Assembly (NCBI RefSeq): GCF_002104515.1
Contig: NZ_NBOE01000006.1
Coordinates: 124,001-188,000, forward strand
Direction: 5' to 3'
DNA: 64,000 nt
From: Colwellia polaris
GTDB lineage: Bacteria; Pseudomonadota; Gammaproteobacteria; Enterobacterales; Alteromonadaceae
Both the position numbers and the translations under genes were made by a program. This document shows, piece by piece, positions 40,981-50,063 of this stretch (positions are counted from its first letter, which is position 1; every line of letters begins with the position of its first letter). The notes under the pieces are model-generated. The model was not told where the DNA came from and did no database searches. It worked only from the letters and a program-made list of their open reading frames with translations.

Positions 40981-41025
40981 CTGCCTGTTATTAATAAGCT
41001 TAAATGACAGGCAGTTTACTTTTTA
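40981..41025 (+). terminator. Terminator after nhaD
   Basis: The stem CTGCCTGT / ACAGGCAG with a loop of about 18 bases is followed by a T-rich tract, 34 bases after the stop. Confidence 0.6.
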
Positions 41026-41155
41026 AACCTCAAAGGCGTACTGATTGTCTACAGCTTAAAAACAAGCTGTAATCCTTATGCTTACATCTAAAACTAATTA
41101 ACAGAGCCTTGATTATTCTTCTGTATTGACGTTAGCGCTATATATGGTATCGTTA

Positions 41156-41171
41156 CTGTGTTTATATACAG
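41156..41171 (+). promoter_or_regulatory. LexA (SOS) box upstream of dinB
   Basis: CTGTGTTTATATACAG matches the CTGT-N8-ACAG consensus exactly, with an AT-rich spacer, and is preceded by TTA. It is 223 bases upstream of the dinB ATG and 47 bases upstream of a small ORF. dinB is a classic SOS gene, so LexA control is likely. Confidence 0.85.
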
Positions 41172-41218
41172 CTTCGTTGTTAGTGTCATTCCTCAAGTTT
41201 ATTAATATGGAACGGTAA

Positions 41219-41398
41219 ATGTTTAGAGGGTACCAGAGTCAAAGAAAAATAATTTACATCGATACACCCTGTTATTGGCAACATAGCCGTGATGAAAAAA
41301 CATCAGTTTCAGTTTATATCCCTTCAACATCTTTGTTCATGTCTTTATTTTATCGTGTGAAAAGTGCGTATGTTTTTTTAAAACGAGCTAAGTCATGA
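41219..41398 (+). CDS. Small ORF (59 residues) overlapping the dinB start
   Basis: An ATG at 41219, with GGAACGG just upstream, opens a frame of 59 codons that ends in TGA overlapping the dinB ATG (ATGA). The product is basic (RGYQSQRKIIYIDTPCYWQH ... YVFLKRAKS), with no recognised domain. It lies between the LexA box and dinB, so it would be SOS-induced and translationally coupled to dinB. It may be a real leader protein or a chance frame; only the placement supports it. Confidence 0.4.
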   Translation: MFRGYQSQRKIIYIDTPCYWQHSRDEKTSVSVYIPSTSLFMSLFYRVKSAYVFLKRAKS

Positions 41399-42453
41399 AA
41401 AAAATCATTCATGTTGATATGGATGCCTTTTTTGTCTCTGTTGAAATCAGAGATAACCCACAATTAGCAAATAAAGCCGTTGCTGTTGGTGGCAAGTCTG
41501 ACCGACGCGGCGTGTTGTCTACCTGCAATTATATTGCAAGGCAGTTTGGTGTTAGCTCTGCTATGCCTTCTGCTGTTGCTTTAAAAAAGTGCCCTGATCT
41601 GGTTATAGTGCCGGGAAGAATGGCGGTATATAAAGAAGCTAGTCAGATAATTAGAGAGGTTTTTGAAAGATATACGGATAAAATTGAACCGCTTTCATTA
41701 GATGAAGCATACCTAGATGTAACTCATGTAGAACTGCATAACGGCTCAGCTACCTTAATCGCGCAAGAAATAAGGGCAGAAATATACAAAGCAACAGGCT
41801 TAACCGCTTCGGCTGGCATTGCGCCGTTAAAGTTTGTTGCAAAAATTGCCTCAGATCTAAACAAGCCCAATGGCCAGTGCACCATTGGGCCAAATGACAT
41901 TGATAACTTCCTTGAAAACTTATCCTTAAGAAAAATTCCAGGTGTTGGCAAAGTGACTTCAGAAAAGCTAAAAAACCTAGGTTTTGAAACCTGTGGGGAT
42001 ATAAGAGCTTCCAATGAAGCTTATTTGATAAATAAATTTGGTAAATATGGCCAAGTGCTCTGGCGAAGAAGCCACGGTATTGATGAGCGAGAAGTGCAAG
42101 TGACTCGCATTAGGAAGTCAGTAGGGGTTGAAAGAACGTTTGATAAAGACGTTAAAAGTCTTCAAGTGATGGATGAGATATTAAAAGAAAAACTAATACC
42201 AGAGCTTATTAAAAGGGCTGCTAAGCATTTAGAGACCAGAAAAATTAGCAAGCTGGGTGTAAAGGTTAAGTTTAATGATTTTCATCAAACAACAAAAGAG
42301 CAAACGTATTCAGACATAAATCCTAAGTTATTTTCTGAGTTATTAACTGAGGCGGTTAATCGTGGAAATGGCAAACCTGTCAGGTTATTAGGCGTACATA
42401 TTGGGCTTGCCGATGAAGCGGAAAAAACATTACAGCTTGGGTTAGACTTATAA
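41395..42453 (+). CDS. dinB: DNA polymerase IV (Y family)
   Basis: The 352-residue polymerase has catalytic Asp8 (VDMDAFFVSVE) and Asp103/Glu104 (SLDEAYLD), the same numbers as in E. coli Pol IV. The steric-gate aromatic is Phe13. The helix-hairpin-helix region IPGVGKVTSEKL and the little-finger domain follow, and the C-terminal QLGLDL is the beta-clamp-binding motif. It performs translesion synthesis past damaged bases. A LexA box lies 223 bases upstream. Confidence 0.97.
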   Translation: MKKIIHVDMDAFFVSVEIRDNPQLANKAVAVGGKSDRRGVLSTCNYIARQFGVSSAMPSAVALKKCPDLVIVPGRMAVYKEASQIIREVFERYTDKIEPLSLDEAYLDVTHVELHNGSATLIAQEIRAEIYKATGLTASAGIAPLKFVAKIASDLNKPNGQCTIGPNDIDNFLENLSLRKIPGVGKVTSEKLKNLGFETCGDIRASNEAYLINKFGKYGQVLWRRSHGIDEREVQVTRIRKSVGVERTFDKDVKSLQVMDEILKEKLIPELIKRAAKHLETRKISKLGVKVKFNDFHQTTKEQTYSDINPKLFSELLTEAVNRGNGKPVRLLGVHIGLADEAEKTLQLGLDL

Positions 42454-42876
42454 TTAATTACAAGTTTGACTCAAACCTACGATTATAAAAAACAGCGTGA
42501 AAGTGCCACAAGGCTTATTATCATTAACATCTCTTTTATAGCGTTGTTAGGCTCAATATCATGTTAAGACAGTTTTGTTAAACATAGCTAATGACAATGA
42601 ATTTAGTTTTGCCATATAGGATCTTATTATAGGCTTTTGGCTAGTATTATTTGCTGCGAGTGATCTAAGTTTTGCCTTTTCGAGTAACTTAGCGAGTAAA
42701 CAAGCGAGTAAACAAGCGATTAAGTTAATTCATATTCATTTTAGTAAAGCGGCCAAAAATCAGAATAGTAAAATAAATACCTACAAGAATTTTATGTGTA
42801 AGGTTAAAGTGATAAATAAGGTCTACGCTATTACCTATAAGTTTAGGTTTAACAATTATAATAAGACGAGGAAATT
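42454..42876. other. Intergenic region between dinB and the MBL-fold gene
   Basis: No gene with a normal start was found. It holds a 12-bp direct repeat (AGCGAGTAAACA at 42691-42702 and 42703-42714, with a third degenerate copy) and an open frame without a start codon. AGACGAGGAAATT just before 42877 is the ribosome binding site of the next gene. Confidence 0.45.
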
Positions 42877-43737
42877 ATGTTTAAAAAATCTTTAGTGGCG
42901 GTAACGTTGTTTTTTAGTATCGCAGCAACGAGTACAGCAAATGCACAATCTATGGCTGATAAAGAAATAACCGTACAGCAGGCTGCAGGCGATGTTTATA
43001 TGCTTCAAGGCCCAGGTGGCAATATTGGTGTATTAGCGACAGATAAAGGCTTACTATTAGTTGATGATAAGTTTGCACCATTAGCTGAAAAAATTGAAAG
43101 TGCGATGAAAGGGCTAGAAGACAAAGATCTTAAATATATTATTAATACTCACTTTCATGGTGATCACACGGGCAGTAATCAATTTTTCTCTCATAAAGCG
43201 CCTATTTTTGCGCATGAAAATGTCCGTAGCCGCTTGAGCAGTAAAGCAGAACACAGCGTCGAAAGCTTACCTGTAGTAACATACAAAGATGGTATTACTA
43301 TTTATTTAGATAATGAAGAAGTTCAGTTAACGCATTTACCAAAAGGTCATACAGACGGCGACACTTATGTTTACTTCAAAAAGGCCAATGTATTACATAC
43401 CGGCGACTTATTCTTTGAAGTTGGCTTTCCATATGTCGACTTAAAAAGCGGTGGTAGTGTTAAAGGTTATTTAGCTAGCGTTAAACACATGCTGAAAAAC
43501 ACACCAGACGATGTCGTTATTATTCCTGGTCACGGCAAACTCACCAATAAAGAAAGTTTACTAGCGTTTGCTGAGATGATCAGCTTCAGTATTGATAGAG
43601 TTGCATCAGCACTTGCGGCAGGAAAATCAGAAGAGCAAATACTTAGCGCAGGTATTGGTGAAAAATATAAGCATTTATCTTGGGCGTTTATCACAGAAGA
43701 AAAGTGGTTAAAAACCTTGGTTGCAGATTTAAAGTAG
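42877..43737 (+). CDS. Secreted metallo-beta-lactamase-fold hydrolase
   Basis: A signal peptide (cleavage after ANA, residue about 23) precedes an MBL-fold domain. The zinc motif is HFHGDH (His92, His94, Asp96, His97), followed by a His in KGHTDGD, an Asp in HTGDLF and a His in PGHGK. The layout matches periplasmic MBL hydrolases common in marine gammaproteobacteria, whose substrates are mostly unknown. The ordering resembles class B beta-lactamases, but activity on beta-lactams cannot be claimed. A terminator follows. Confidence 0.85.
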   Translation: MFKKSLVAVTLFFSIAATSTANAQSMADKEITVQQAAGDVYMLQGPGGNIGVLATDKGLLLVDDKFAPLAEKIESAMKGLEDKDLKYIINTHFHGDHTGSNQFFSHKAPIFAHENVRSRLSSKAEHSVESLPVVTYKDGITIYLDNEEVQLTHLPKGHTDGDTYVYFKKANVLHTGDLFFEVGFPYVDLKSGGSVKGYLASVKHMLKNTPDDVVIIPGHGKLTNKESLLAFAEMISFSIDRVASALAAGKSEEQILSAGIGEKYKHLSWAFITEEKWLKTLVADLK

Positions 43738-43826
43738 CAGCGAGTAATAGTAACGAAAAACTGTGATATTAGCTTCTTACACGTTAAGTTAATTATCATT
43801 TCACTTGGCTGTATTTTGGATTGATG

Positions 43827-43850
43827 AAAGGGCATTAAAGCCCTTTTTTT
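43827..43850 (+). terminator. Terminator after the MBL-fold gene
   Basis: The stem AAAGGGC / GCCCTTT with a 6-base loop is followed by TTTTTTT, about 90 bases past the stop. Confidence 0.85.
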
Positions 43851-44055
43851 CATGATGAGTGTTAAGTGATGTAGTTTCTAAACTTGAGTAAAGCCGGCAG
43901 GTAAATAGGTTATCGTTTGATTGTTAAAATAAGCGATAGCATATTGGTATAAATTTATTTTGAAATAGATGGTTTTGCCCCTTTACGGCTATTCAATCTA
44001 TAAGTTTTATCGGCAGCTTATCCGACATTGCGGACATTATAATTGTATTATTTAT

Positions 44056-44089
44056 GGGGGAGCTTAAAATAATGATTTTAAGCTCCCCC
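44056..44089. terminator. Very stable hairpin downstream of the esterase gene
   Basis: A perfect 15-bp stem (GGGGGAGCTTAAAAT / ATTTTAAGCTCCCCC) with a 4-base loop lies 26 bases after the stop of the minus-strand esterase gene. It has no T-run on either side, so termination may need Rho or the hairpin may protect the 3' end. Confidence 0.65.
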
Positions 44090-44115
44090 AAACAACTAAT
44101 ACGATCTAAACTTTC

Positions 44116-45321
44116 TTAAATCTTACTTTCGGCAGCAGCTACCATATCTTGTAAATAATCTATTACCGAATGGTCGGTTATGTTTTTTTTCTTAACAATT
44201 TCAAGTGCTTTTTCAAAGTGCGATTTTGCAAAAGAAAACTGCTTTGTACGCATGTATCCGCTCCCTAAATTGGAATGTGAAAATGATGACTTTGGATAAA
44301 GAACGGTAAATTTTTTCAATGTTTCAATTGCTTCACTATTTCGTTGATTTAAAAATTGTCCATCTGCTAAGTCTGAAAGCACAATTTCAGGAATTAATAT
44401 TTCATACTTGTAGCGCTTCGATAAAGAAGAGTAATAGTTTTGAATATCAATAATTGAAGCATATTTTCCATGGTTATCGGTTACTTTAAAATTTAAATCA
44501 TCGAATAATTTAACTAAGCCTTCGTAAATGCTTGGGTAAATTGTTGATTCATGAGTCTCGTTCTCAAATTGATTAAACCCCCAAGTAAATGATGCTGGTG
44601 CAACTTCTTCCAACTTAGAAGCGATTCTTAGAGCATTCGAATACATTCCTCGACCTTCATTCGCTACTGTCAAAAACAAGTTACCACTAAAGTTATTATG
44701 GGCCTTACTAAAAGTAGCTAGGTTTTCATCTATCTCATTATCTCCCCACCAAGCAGCAGGACTTATCAATAAATAATTTGTAAATATATTTGGTGAAGTG
44801 ACTAATGTGTGCAACCCAAATACACCTGCGTTTGAATATCCTATCATGGTTCTATTTGGTAGCACTTGATAAGCATCTTCTATATAAGGAAAAAGTTCAG
44901 ATTCCAAAAATTTAGAAAAGTTCTTTGTGCCACCAAATTGAGGGAATTTGTTTTTAATCCAGAGTTGATGATTGTTTTTGGGATCTCCATCAATGGGTGG
45001 TAAATAGTCCCTAACTCTAATTGTCGTTTCGACTCCTACAATAATTGAGGGTGGAATTTTCCGAGAGTTCACTAAAGCTTTTACAATACCAACTGTTGAG
45101 GTGAATAAATATTCTGCATCAAATAGGTAGATGACTTGATATTTTTTACTAGCGTCAAAATCACTAGGCTTATAGACCAAAATATTGCGGTTTTCGTTCA
45201 GGGTATTGGAGTGGATGGTTAGTTTTGTGCCAATGGTAATCGCTTCTTCTTTAATAACTTGAGCGAATGTTGATGTGGTAAACAATGTTACAACTAATAG
45301 AGAGTAAAAACGGAGGCGCAT
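44116..45321 (-). CDS. Secreted esterase (alpha/beta-hydrolase, IroE/Fes-like) with TPR tail
   Basis: The 401-residue protein has a signal peptide (SLLVVTLFTTSTFA), an esterase-D-like alpha/beta-hydrolase domain and a C-terminal helical region with a TPR-like repeat (SHSNLGSGYMRTKQFSFAKS). The nucleophile is Ser163 in IGYSNAG, a variant of the usual GxSxGG, and the base is probably His257 in ENETHES. The family includes enterobactin esterases and other carboxylesterases; the substrate is unknown. It is divergent from a membrane winged-helix regulator 119 bases away, which may control it. Confidence 0.85.
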   Translation of the reverse strand: MRLRFYSLLVVTLFTTSTFAQVIKEEAITIGTKLTIHSNTLNENRNILVYKPSDFDASKKYQVIYLFDAEYLFTSTVGIVKALVNSRKIPPSIIVGVETTIRVRDYLPPIDGDPKNNHQLWIKNKFPQFGGTKNFSKFLESELFPYIEDAYQVLPNRTMIGYSNAGVFGLHTLVTSPNIFTNYLLISPAAWWGDNEIDENLATFSKAHNNFSGNLFLTVANEGRGMYSNALRIASKLEEVAPASFTWGFNQFENETHESTIYPSIYEGLVKLFDDLNFKVTDNHGKYASIIDIQNYYSSLSKRYKYEILIPEIVLSDLADGQFLNQRNSEAIETLKKFTVLYPKSSFSHSNLGSGYMRTKQFSFAKSHFEKALEIVKKKNITDHSVIDYLQDMVAAAESKI

Positions 45322-45440
45322 ATTCTTTCCTTAAATTAAACATTAAAATCTCAATGTGTTACGGTAGCGAAAGTCATTCATTAATAACAATAAAAAACCT
45401 GATTTTTTGTTGATTTTCACCTGAAATTTTAAATAGCTAA

Positions 45441-47492
45441 ATGAAAAGTAATAATTTTGTACTTGGACAGCATCATGTTGATGTTGCTCGTAATCTAATA
45501 AAAATTAATGGTCAAATAAATCGGCTACCGCCCAAAGCAATTGCTTTATTATGCGTACTTGCCGAAAACCAAGGCGAAGTCTATAGTATTGAAGATATTA
45601 TGAAAATTGTTTGGGAAGATAGGATTGTTTCTTCCAATTCCTTGCAAAGCTGCATATCACAACTAAGAAAAGCTTTAAATGATGATGCGCAAACACAAAG
45701 GGTTATTAAAACCCATAGCAAAAAAGGTTATAGTCTAGAAATACCTGTTACTCACTTTGACTCCTCAAGTTCAAAAGCTAGCTACCTTAGACTCAACACA
45801 TTTTGGCGTATTTTATTTGTCACTTTAATTGTTGTGATTGCCTACTGGTTTCATCCTCTCTCAGAAAAAAATAAACAACATATTGAAGTTTCTCCTATAA
45901 CAAGTAGTGATGATTGGGAGTCTGGTGCTAGTTATGGGCCTGGAGGCAATTTTATTATTTTTCAACGGTATATAGACAATTGCTATAGTAATATTTGGTT
46001 AAAAGAGGTTTCGAGCCATAAAGAAAAACAACTTACGTATAATAAAGGTGTTTATGGCAAACCTAGTTGGTCCAATGATGGTAACCACATTACTTTTACA
46101 GAGCGCAATGCATGTAAACCAAGTCAAGTTGATGAAGAGTATTGTTGGTCTGTTAATACATTAAGCGTACTCGACGCAATAACGTCTCCTCAGAAGCCAG
46201 TAAGGAGGCTCGAATGTCAAAGCAACCCTGCTTGGCTCGCTAAGTGGTTGCCGACTGGGGATATCAGCTATTTAACTGAGAAAGACGGTAGTACAATGAT
46301 TCAGCTATATAGTCCTAAAACTCAGAAAGTTATAACTTTATTTGAGGTGCTTAGTAGTTACACATATAGTTATGATTTCTCAGTCGCAAATAGCACTTTT
46401 GCTCTTTTGAGTCTTAATGAAAAAAATGATCATGTATTTAGAGTGCTTAGCTTGACTGGCGAAGTGATATCCAAAGCTTTAATTAAGCTACCACTTAATT
46501 TTCCAAGAGATAGAGCGTTAAAAATTAAGTATCATCCTTCTGGGGAGTATGTAACTGTAAGCTCAGATAGCCGTATATACAGGCTGGATGTAGATGGAGA
46601 ATTATCAAAAATTGATATCGGAGGAAGACTAAATCTCACAGATTTTTCTTTCCACCCAAACGGCCAATTGCTTATCGCAACAGAGATCGTTGCTGACACT
46701 GATATTGTTTTGTTACCCAAAACACTTTTCAGAAAAAATATAGAAATATCATCTTTAGATGGGTACAAGTTGGCTAGATCTAACCTCAGTGAAGATATGC
46801 CCAAGTTTCAACCCTTGGGTGAACGAATCGCTTATACTTCAAATCGTTCAGGGATAAGACAACTTTGGCTTTTTAATAAAGAAAATGTGCAGTTAAGCCA
46901 AGGTGAATATGGGTTACAGAGTAAAACAATTGCTTGGTCACCTACCGGTACTATGATTGCTGGAATATCTGAAAATAAAGTTCAAATCTGGCAACTAGAC
47001 GGGCATTACCAGAAAATTGAAACAAAGCTCCATGTAGAGTCTGTTATGCAATGGTACTCGGTTAACGAGTTATTAGTTACAGCGATAATTGATGGGCATA
47101 GCACTTTACATAAACTCAATATTAAAACTAAAGCAATGAAAAATTTAGGAATAAAAAATATACTTTGGGCAAATTATGGCGACAATGGGCAACTTTTTTA
47201 CTTAAAACGTAACGGCAAGTTTTGGCGAAATGCAGTAAAACCTGTTGAAATGCCTAAATTAAACAATCAGTTTGAACAGCCTTTTGCTGTTTATAATTCT
47301 GGTGAGTTATATGGAATAAATAATGACCGACAACTTTGGGTCTATTCTATAGCTGATGATACCTTTGGAGTTTTATCTACGCTTCCTGAAAATGTACGCT
47401 ACTTATCTGATTTTAATGGAAGTGATTTCCTTATTACTCAAATGAAACAACTTAAAAAGGATCTGTTATTAATAAAACATAATGAGCAGTAA
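45441..47492 (+). CDS. CadC/ToxR-type membrane transcription regulator with TolB-like repeats
   Basis: The N-terminal residues 1-105 form an OmpR-type winged helix (LPPKAIALLCVLAENQGEVY, SLQSCISQLRKAL). One membrane helix follows (about 121-138), then a periplasmic part of about 540 residues with WD40/PD40-type repeats (YTSNRSGIRQLWLF, IAWSPTGTMIAGI). This is a one-component regulator that binds DNA in the cytoplasm and senses outside the membrane. No Shine-Dalgarno sequence is visible before the ATG. The divergent esterase is the likely target by position. Confidence 0.88.
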   Translation: MKSNNFVLGQHHVDVARNLIKINGQINRLPPKAIALLCVLAENQGEVYSIEDIMKIVWEDRIVSSNSLQSCISQLRKALNDDAQTQRVIKTHSKKGYSLEIPVTHFDSSSSKASYLRLNTFWRILFVTLIVVIAYWFHPLSEKNKQHIEVSPITSSDDWESGASYGPGGNFIIFQRYIDNCYSNIWLKEVSSHKEKQLTYNKGVYGKPSWSNDGNHITFTERNACKPSQVDEEYCWSVNTLSVLDAITSPQKPVRRLECQSNPAWLAKWLPTGDISYLTEKDGSTMIQLYSPKTQKVITLFEVLSSYTYSYDFSVANSTFALLSLNEKNDHVFRVLSLTGEVISKALIKLPLNFPRDRALKIKYHPSGEYVTVSSDSRIYRLDVDGELSKIDIGGRLNLTDFSFHPNGQLLIATEIVADTDIVLLPKTLFRKNIEISSLDGYKLARSNLSEDMPKFQPLGERIAYTSNRSGIRQLWLFNKENVQLSQGEYGLQSKTIAWSPTGTMIAGISENKVQIWQLDGHYQKIETKLHVESVMQWYSVNELLVTAIIDGHSTLHKLNIKTKAMKNLGIKNILWANYGDNGQLFYLKRNGKFWRNAVKPVEMPKLNNQFEQPFAVYNSGELYGINNDRQLWVYSIADDTFGVLSTLPENVRYLSDFNGSDFLITQMKQLKKDLLLIKHNEQ

Positions 47493-47706
47493 ACGGTTCC
47501 TATTAACGCAAATATGTTTTAGTTATTCGAAGTATGAATGTCTGCACAGCTTCATACAGCCTCAGAAAAGAGCAACAACACCCTAAATATGAACATGGTT
47601 TCATAAAGGCTAATGTCCGCTTTAGGCTCTTAGCAGCCTGTCAGATTAGATAAACCTAATCGTCAAAGCTGCATGTTCAAATATTAGCGACTACAGATAA
47701 AAGTCA

Positions 47707-48993
47707 CTAATTTAGCATTGCTAATAACTCAGCCTGTTGTTTCTCACGAGAAACGTACTTAATCCATTGCTTAGCTGTTTTTTCGGAAGCTTTTATGCTT
47801 TCTGCTTGCTGAAAAGAAGTAAGTGACTGACTAAATAATTTTACGTTGAAATAGCTCATACCAAGAATTAGATGCATATCACCTTCACGACTAATTCCAC
47901 CTCTATCTAACGCTTTTTTAGCCGTTTCAATTGCCTTATCCCAGTTTTCTAAATTTAAGTAAGCTTGTGCAAGTTGTGCATCAAACTTGCCTGTGTCAGC
48001 AATTTCTGCTGCTTTAGCTAAAACAGGGATCGCCTTTTCATCATTTTTTGCCGCTACATACGATTGCGCTAGCATTTCTAAATGTTTTACAGTTGCTACT
48101 ACTTTACCGCTGGCAATGGATTCATCAAGTAGTTTAGCTGCTTTAAAAGGCGCACCATTAAATCGGTATAGTTGAACTAAAGTAATAATATCTTGATCTT
48201 TAGTTATATAACCTGCTTGCCAAGCAGTTTCCATTGCGCCCATTTGTTTTTTCTCTTGGCCAATTTCACCGTACATGCTCGCAAGCTGTATCCAGTACTC
48301 GGGTTTACTATAAAGTTTGACCATAAGCTCCATCACTTCCGTAACTTTCTCTGGTTGCTTCAACTCATAATAATTTGCTCGCTGCAAGATTAACCAATTT
48401 TCTTTAGCTTTTTGATTATTTGCATTGGCGACTTCAATCGCATTACCGATTGAAATAAGCGACTGAGTAAAGTTGTTATCTTGATAGTGCACTTGAGCAA
48501 ACAGCATATGTTGACTAGCTGTTAGGGCTTTAGTGTTAACCTCTTTCCAAAGGTTTAAATAATTAAGTGTTTCTTCATGTGCTTGTTGTTGCATTGATAG
48601 CTGAGCAAGTGAGTACAGAGTAGATAATCGCAGTGACTCTGGTATTGCATCTTGTGCAACTACATTTTTAAAACTCGCTTTGGCCTGCACTAAATCTTCA
48701 TTAGCATAATGCATAAAACCATAGAAATTCCAAAGCATGGATTTTTCATAACTATTTAAGCTTTCTAAACGATCTTTTACAGCATCAAGTACCGCAAGGC
48801 CTTCTGCTTTATCGCCGTTATCTGCAATTTGCTGAGCCCTGGCAAGCTGCGTGTAAACCCTGTTTCGCATCGCAGGAACGCGCACTGATTTTTTTGTTTC
48901 TTCTGCTTGCGCTTTAGCTAAGCCGCCAACTAAGACAGGTGAAGCATATAGCGTGCTTATTGATAAAATAGTACACAATATTTTTTTCATCAC
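47707..48993 (-). CDS. TPR protein of the TonB operon
   Basis: The 428-residue protein has a signal peptide (SISTLYASPVLVGGLAKA) and consists of TPR-type helix pairs throughout (EGDMHLILGMSYFNVKLFSQ near the end). It is the last gene of the DUF3450-ttpC-exbB-exbD-tonB run and begins 12 bases after tonB. Proteins of this kind in Vibrio and Shewanella TonB2 loci are periplasmic; a scaffold role for receptor-TonB contacts is plausible but is inference. Confidence 0.85.
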   Translation of the reverse strand: MMKKILCTILSISTLYASPVLVGGLAKAQAEETKKSVRVPAMRNRVYTQLARAQQIADNGDKAEGLAVLDAVKDRLESLNSYEKSMLWNFYGFMHYANEDLVQAKASFKNVVAQDAIPESLRLSTLYSLAQLSMQQQAHEETLNYLNLWKEVNTKALTASQHMLFAQVHYQDNNFTQSLISIGNAIEVANANNQKAKENWLILQRANYYELKQPEKVTEVMELMVKLYSKPEYWIQLASMYGEIGQEKKQMGAMETAWQAGYITKDQDIITLVQLYRFNGAPFKAAKLLDESIASGKVVATVKHLEMLAQSYVAAKNDEKAIPVLAKAAEIADTGKFDAQLAQAYLNLENWDKAIETAKKALDRGGISREGDMHLILGMSYFNVKLFSQSLTSFQQAESIKASEKTAKQWIKYVSREKQQAELLAMLN

Positions 48994-49005
48994 TTACTCT
49001 CTTTT

Positions 49006-49626
49006 TTAACCGTCAATTTCAAATGAAATTTTGTTTTGAACACCGGCTACTTCTGTAGCTACGCCATCGACTACTCGCGGTTTATATTTAAACTTTAATG
49101 CGGCATCCATTGCAGCTCTATCAAAAATCCCTTCAGGTTGGGACTCTATAACTAAGGGATTTCGTACAGAGCCATTTTTTGTCACTGTAAATTCAACAAT
49201 AACGTAGCCTTCAATACCTCTTGATTGTGCACGCCGAGGATAAATTGGCGCCACTTTTACAATCGGAAGATAATCACCGTCTGCACTTTCTAGATTTAGC
49301 CCACCAGACAACCCTGAATCAGTTTGAACATCAGCGGTAAAACTTGTACTTACCGCATTAGTGTTAGGGTTAGCTTGTTGCATTTGTGGCTGTTGCATTT
49401 GAGGTGGAGGCTCTTTAGGCGTAGGCGGCTTTTGCGGCTTTCGTTCTTTTTTCTGCACTGTTTCATCTTGTTTTAAGCGAATAAAATCAAGTACATTACC
49501 TCGAGGCGGCTCGGACAATACGTCGTTACCACCAGCGATCAGGCGCTGCATACTCCACAAAAGAGCTATGGTTACCATTACAGCTAATACTAAAGATATT
49601 GCGTAACGTACTAGGTTCGTCCCCAT
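49006..49626 (-). CDS. tonB: Energy transducer TonB
   Basis: The 206-residue protein has an N-terminal membrane anchor (residues about 8-30), a short Pro/Gln-rich spacer (PPTPKEPPPQMQQPQMQQ) and a C-terminal TonB domain (YPRRAQSRGIEGYVIVEFTV and AMDAALKFKYKPRVVDG). The short spacer and the neighbouring TtpC-like gene are typical of TonB2-type systems. TonB carries proton-motive energy from ExbBD to outer-membrane receptors. exbD ends two bases upstream of its start. Confidence 0.95.
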   Translation of the reverse strand: MGTNLVRYAISLVLAVMVTIALLWSMQRLIAGGNDVLSEPPRGNVLDFIRLKQDETVQKKERKPQKPPTPKEPPPQMQQPQMQQANPNTNAVSTSFTADVQTDSGLSGGLNLESADGDYLPIVKVAPIYPRRAQSRGIEGYVIVEFTVTKNGSVRNPLVIESQPEGIFDRAAMDAALKFKYKPRVVDGVATEVAGVQNKISFEIDG

Positions 49627-49628
49627 AA

Positions 49629-50042
49629 CTAACTCTCTTGCGTCGCAATTGAGACATCAAATACGCCAGCAGCACGAGCAGAATCCATAACCTTGATTAA
49701 TAAGTCGGTCGTGGCTTTTTTATCTGCTTGGATAACCACTGTACCCTGTGGATTTTCAGCTTTTAAGCGTTCGATATTTGCTTGCACTGCACGAACATCA
49801 ATGCGACGTTTGTTAATCCAGATATCGCCTTTATCACTGATAGCTACTAGGATATTCGCTCGTTCTTTTTTAACGGCTGTAGCAGCTTCCGGACGATTAA
49901 CTTCAATACCTGCTTCTTTAACAAACGAGGCTGTAACAATAAAAAATATCAATAGAATAAATACAACATCGAGCATTGGCGTCATATTAATTTCTTCCGC
50001 TTCTTCTTGCTCTTGTAAAACTTTTGCTAATTGAGAGCGCAT
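49629..50042 (-). CDS. exbD: Biopolymer transport protein ExbD
   Basis: The 137-residue protein has one membrane helix carrying the essential Asp in INMTPMLDVVFILLIFFIV (Asp25), then a periplasmic domain. Together with ExbB it forms the proton-driven motor for TonB. It lies between exbB (21 bases upstream) and tonB (2 bases downstream). Confidence 0.95.
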   Translation of the reverse strand: MRSQLAKVLQEQEEAEEINMTPMLDVVFILLIFFIVTASFVKEAGIEVNRPEAATAVKKERANILVAISDKGDIWINKRRIDVRAVQANIERLKAENPQGTVVIQADKKATTDLLIKVMDSARAAGVFDVSIATQES

Positions 50043-50063
50043 GTTCTAAACCCTTTTAATTCG

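Noticed and set aside
42620-42895. Open frame of 91 codons between dinB and the MBL gene, with a hydrophobic start and a SKQASKQ repeat
   Set aside because: It has no ATG, GTG or TTG near its beginning, lacks a ribosome binding site and runs into the MBL start. It may be chance or a decayed gene.
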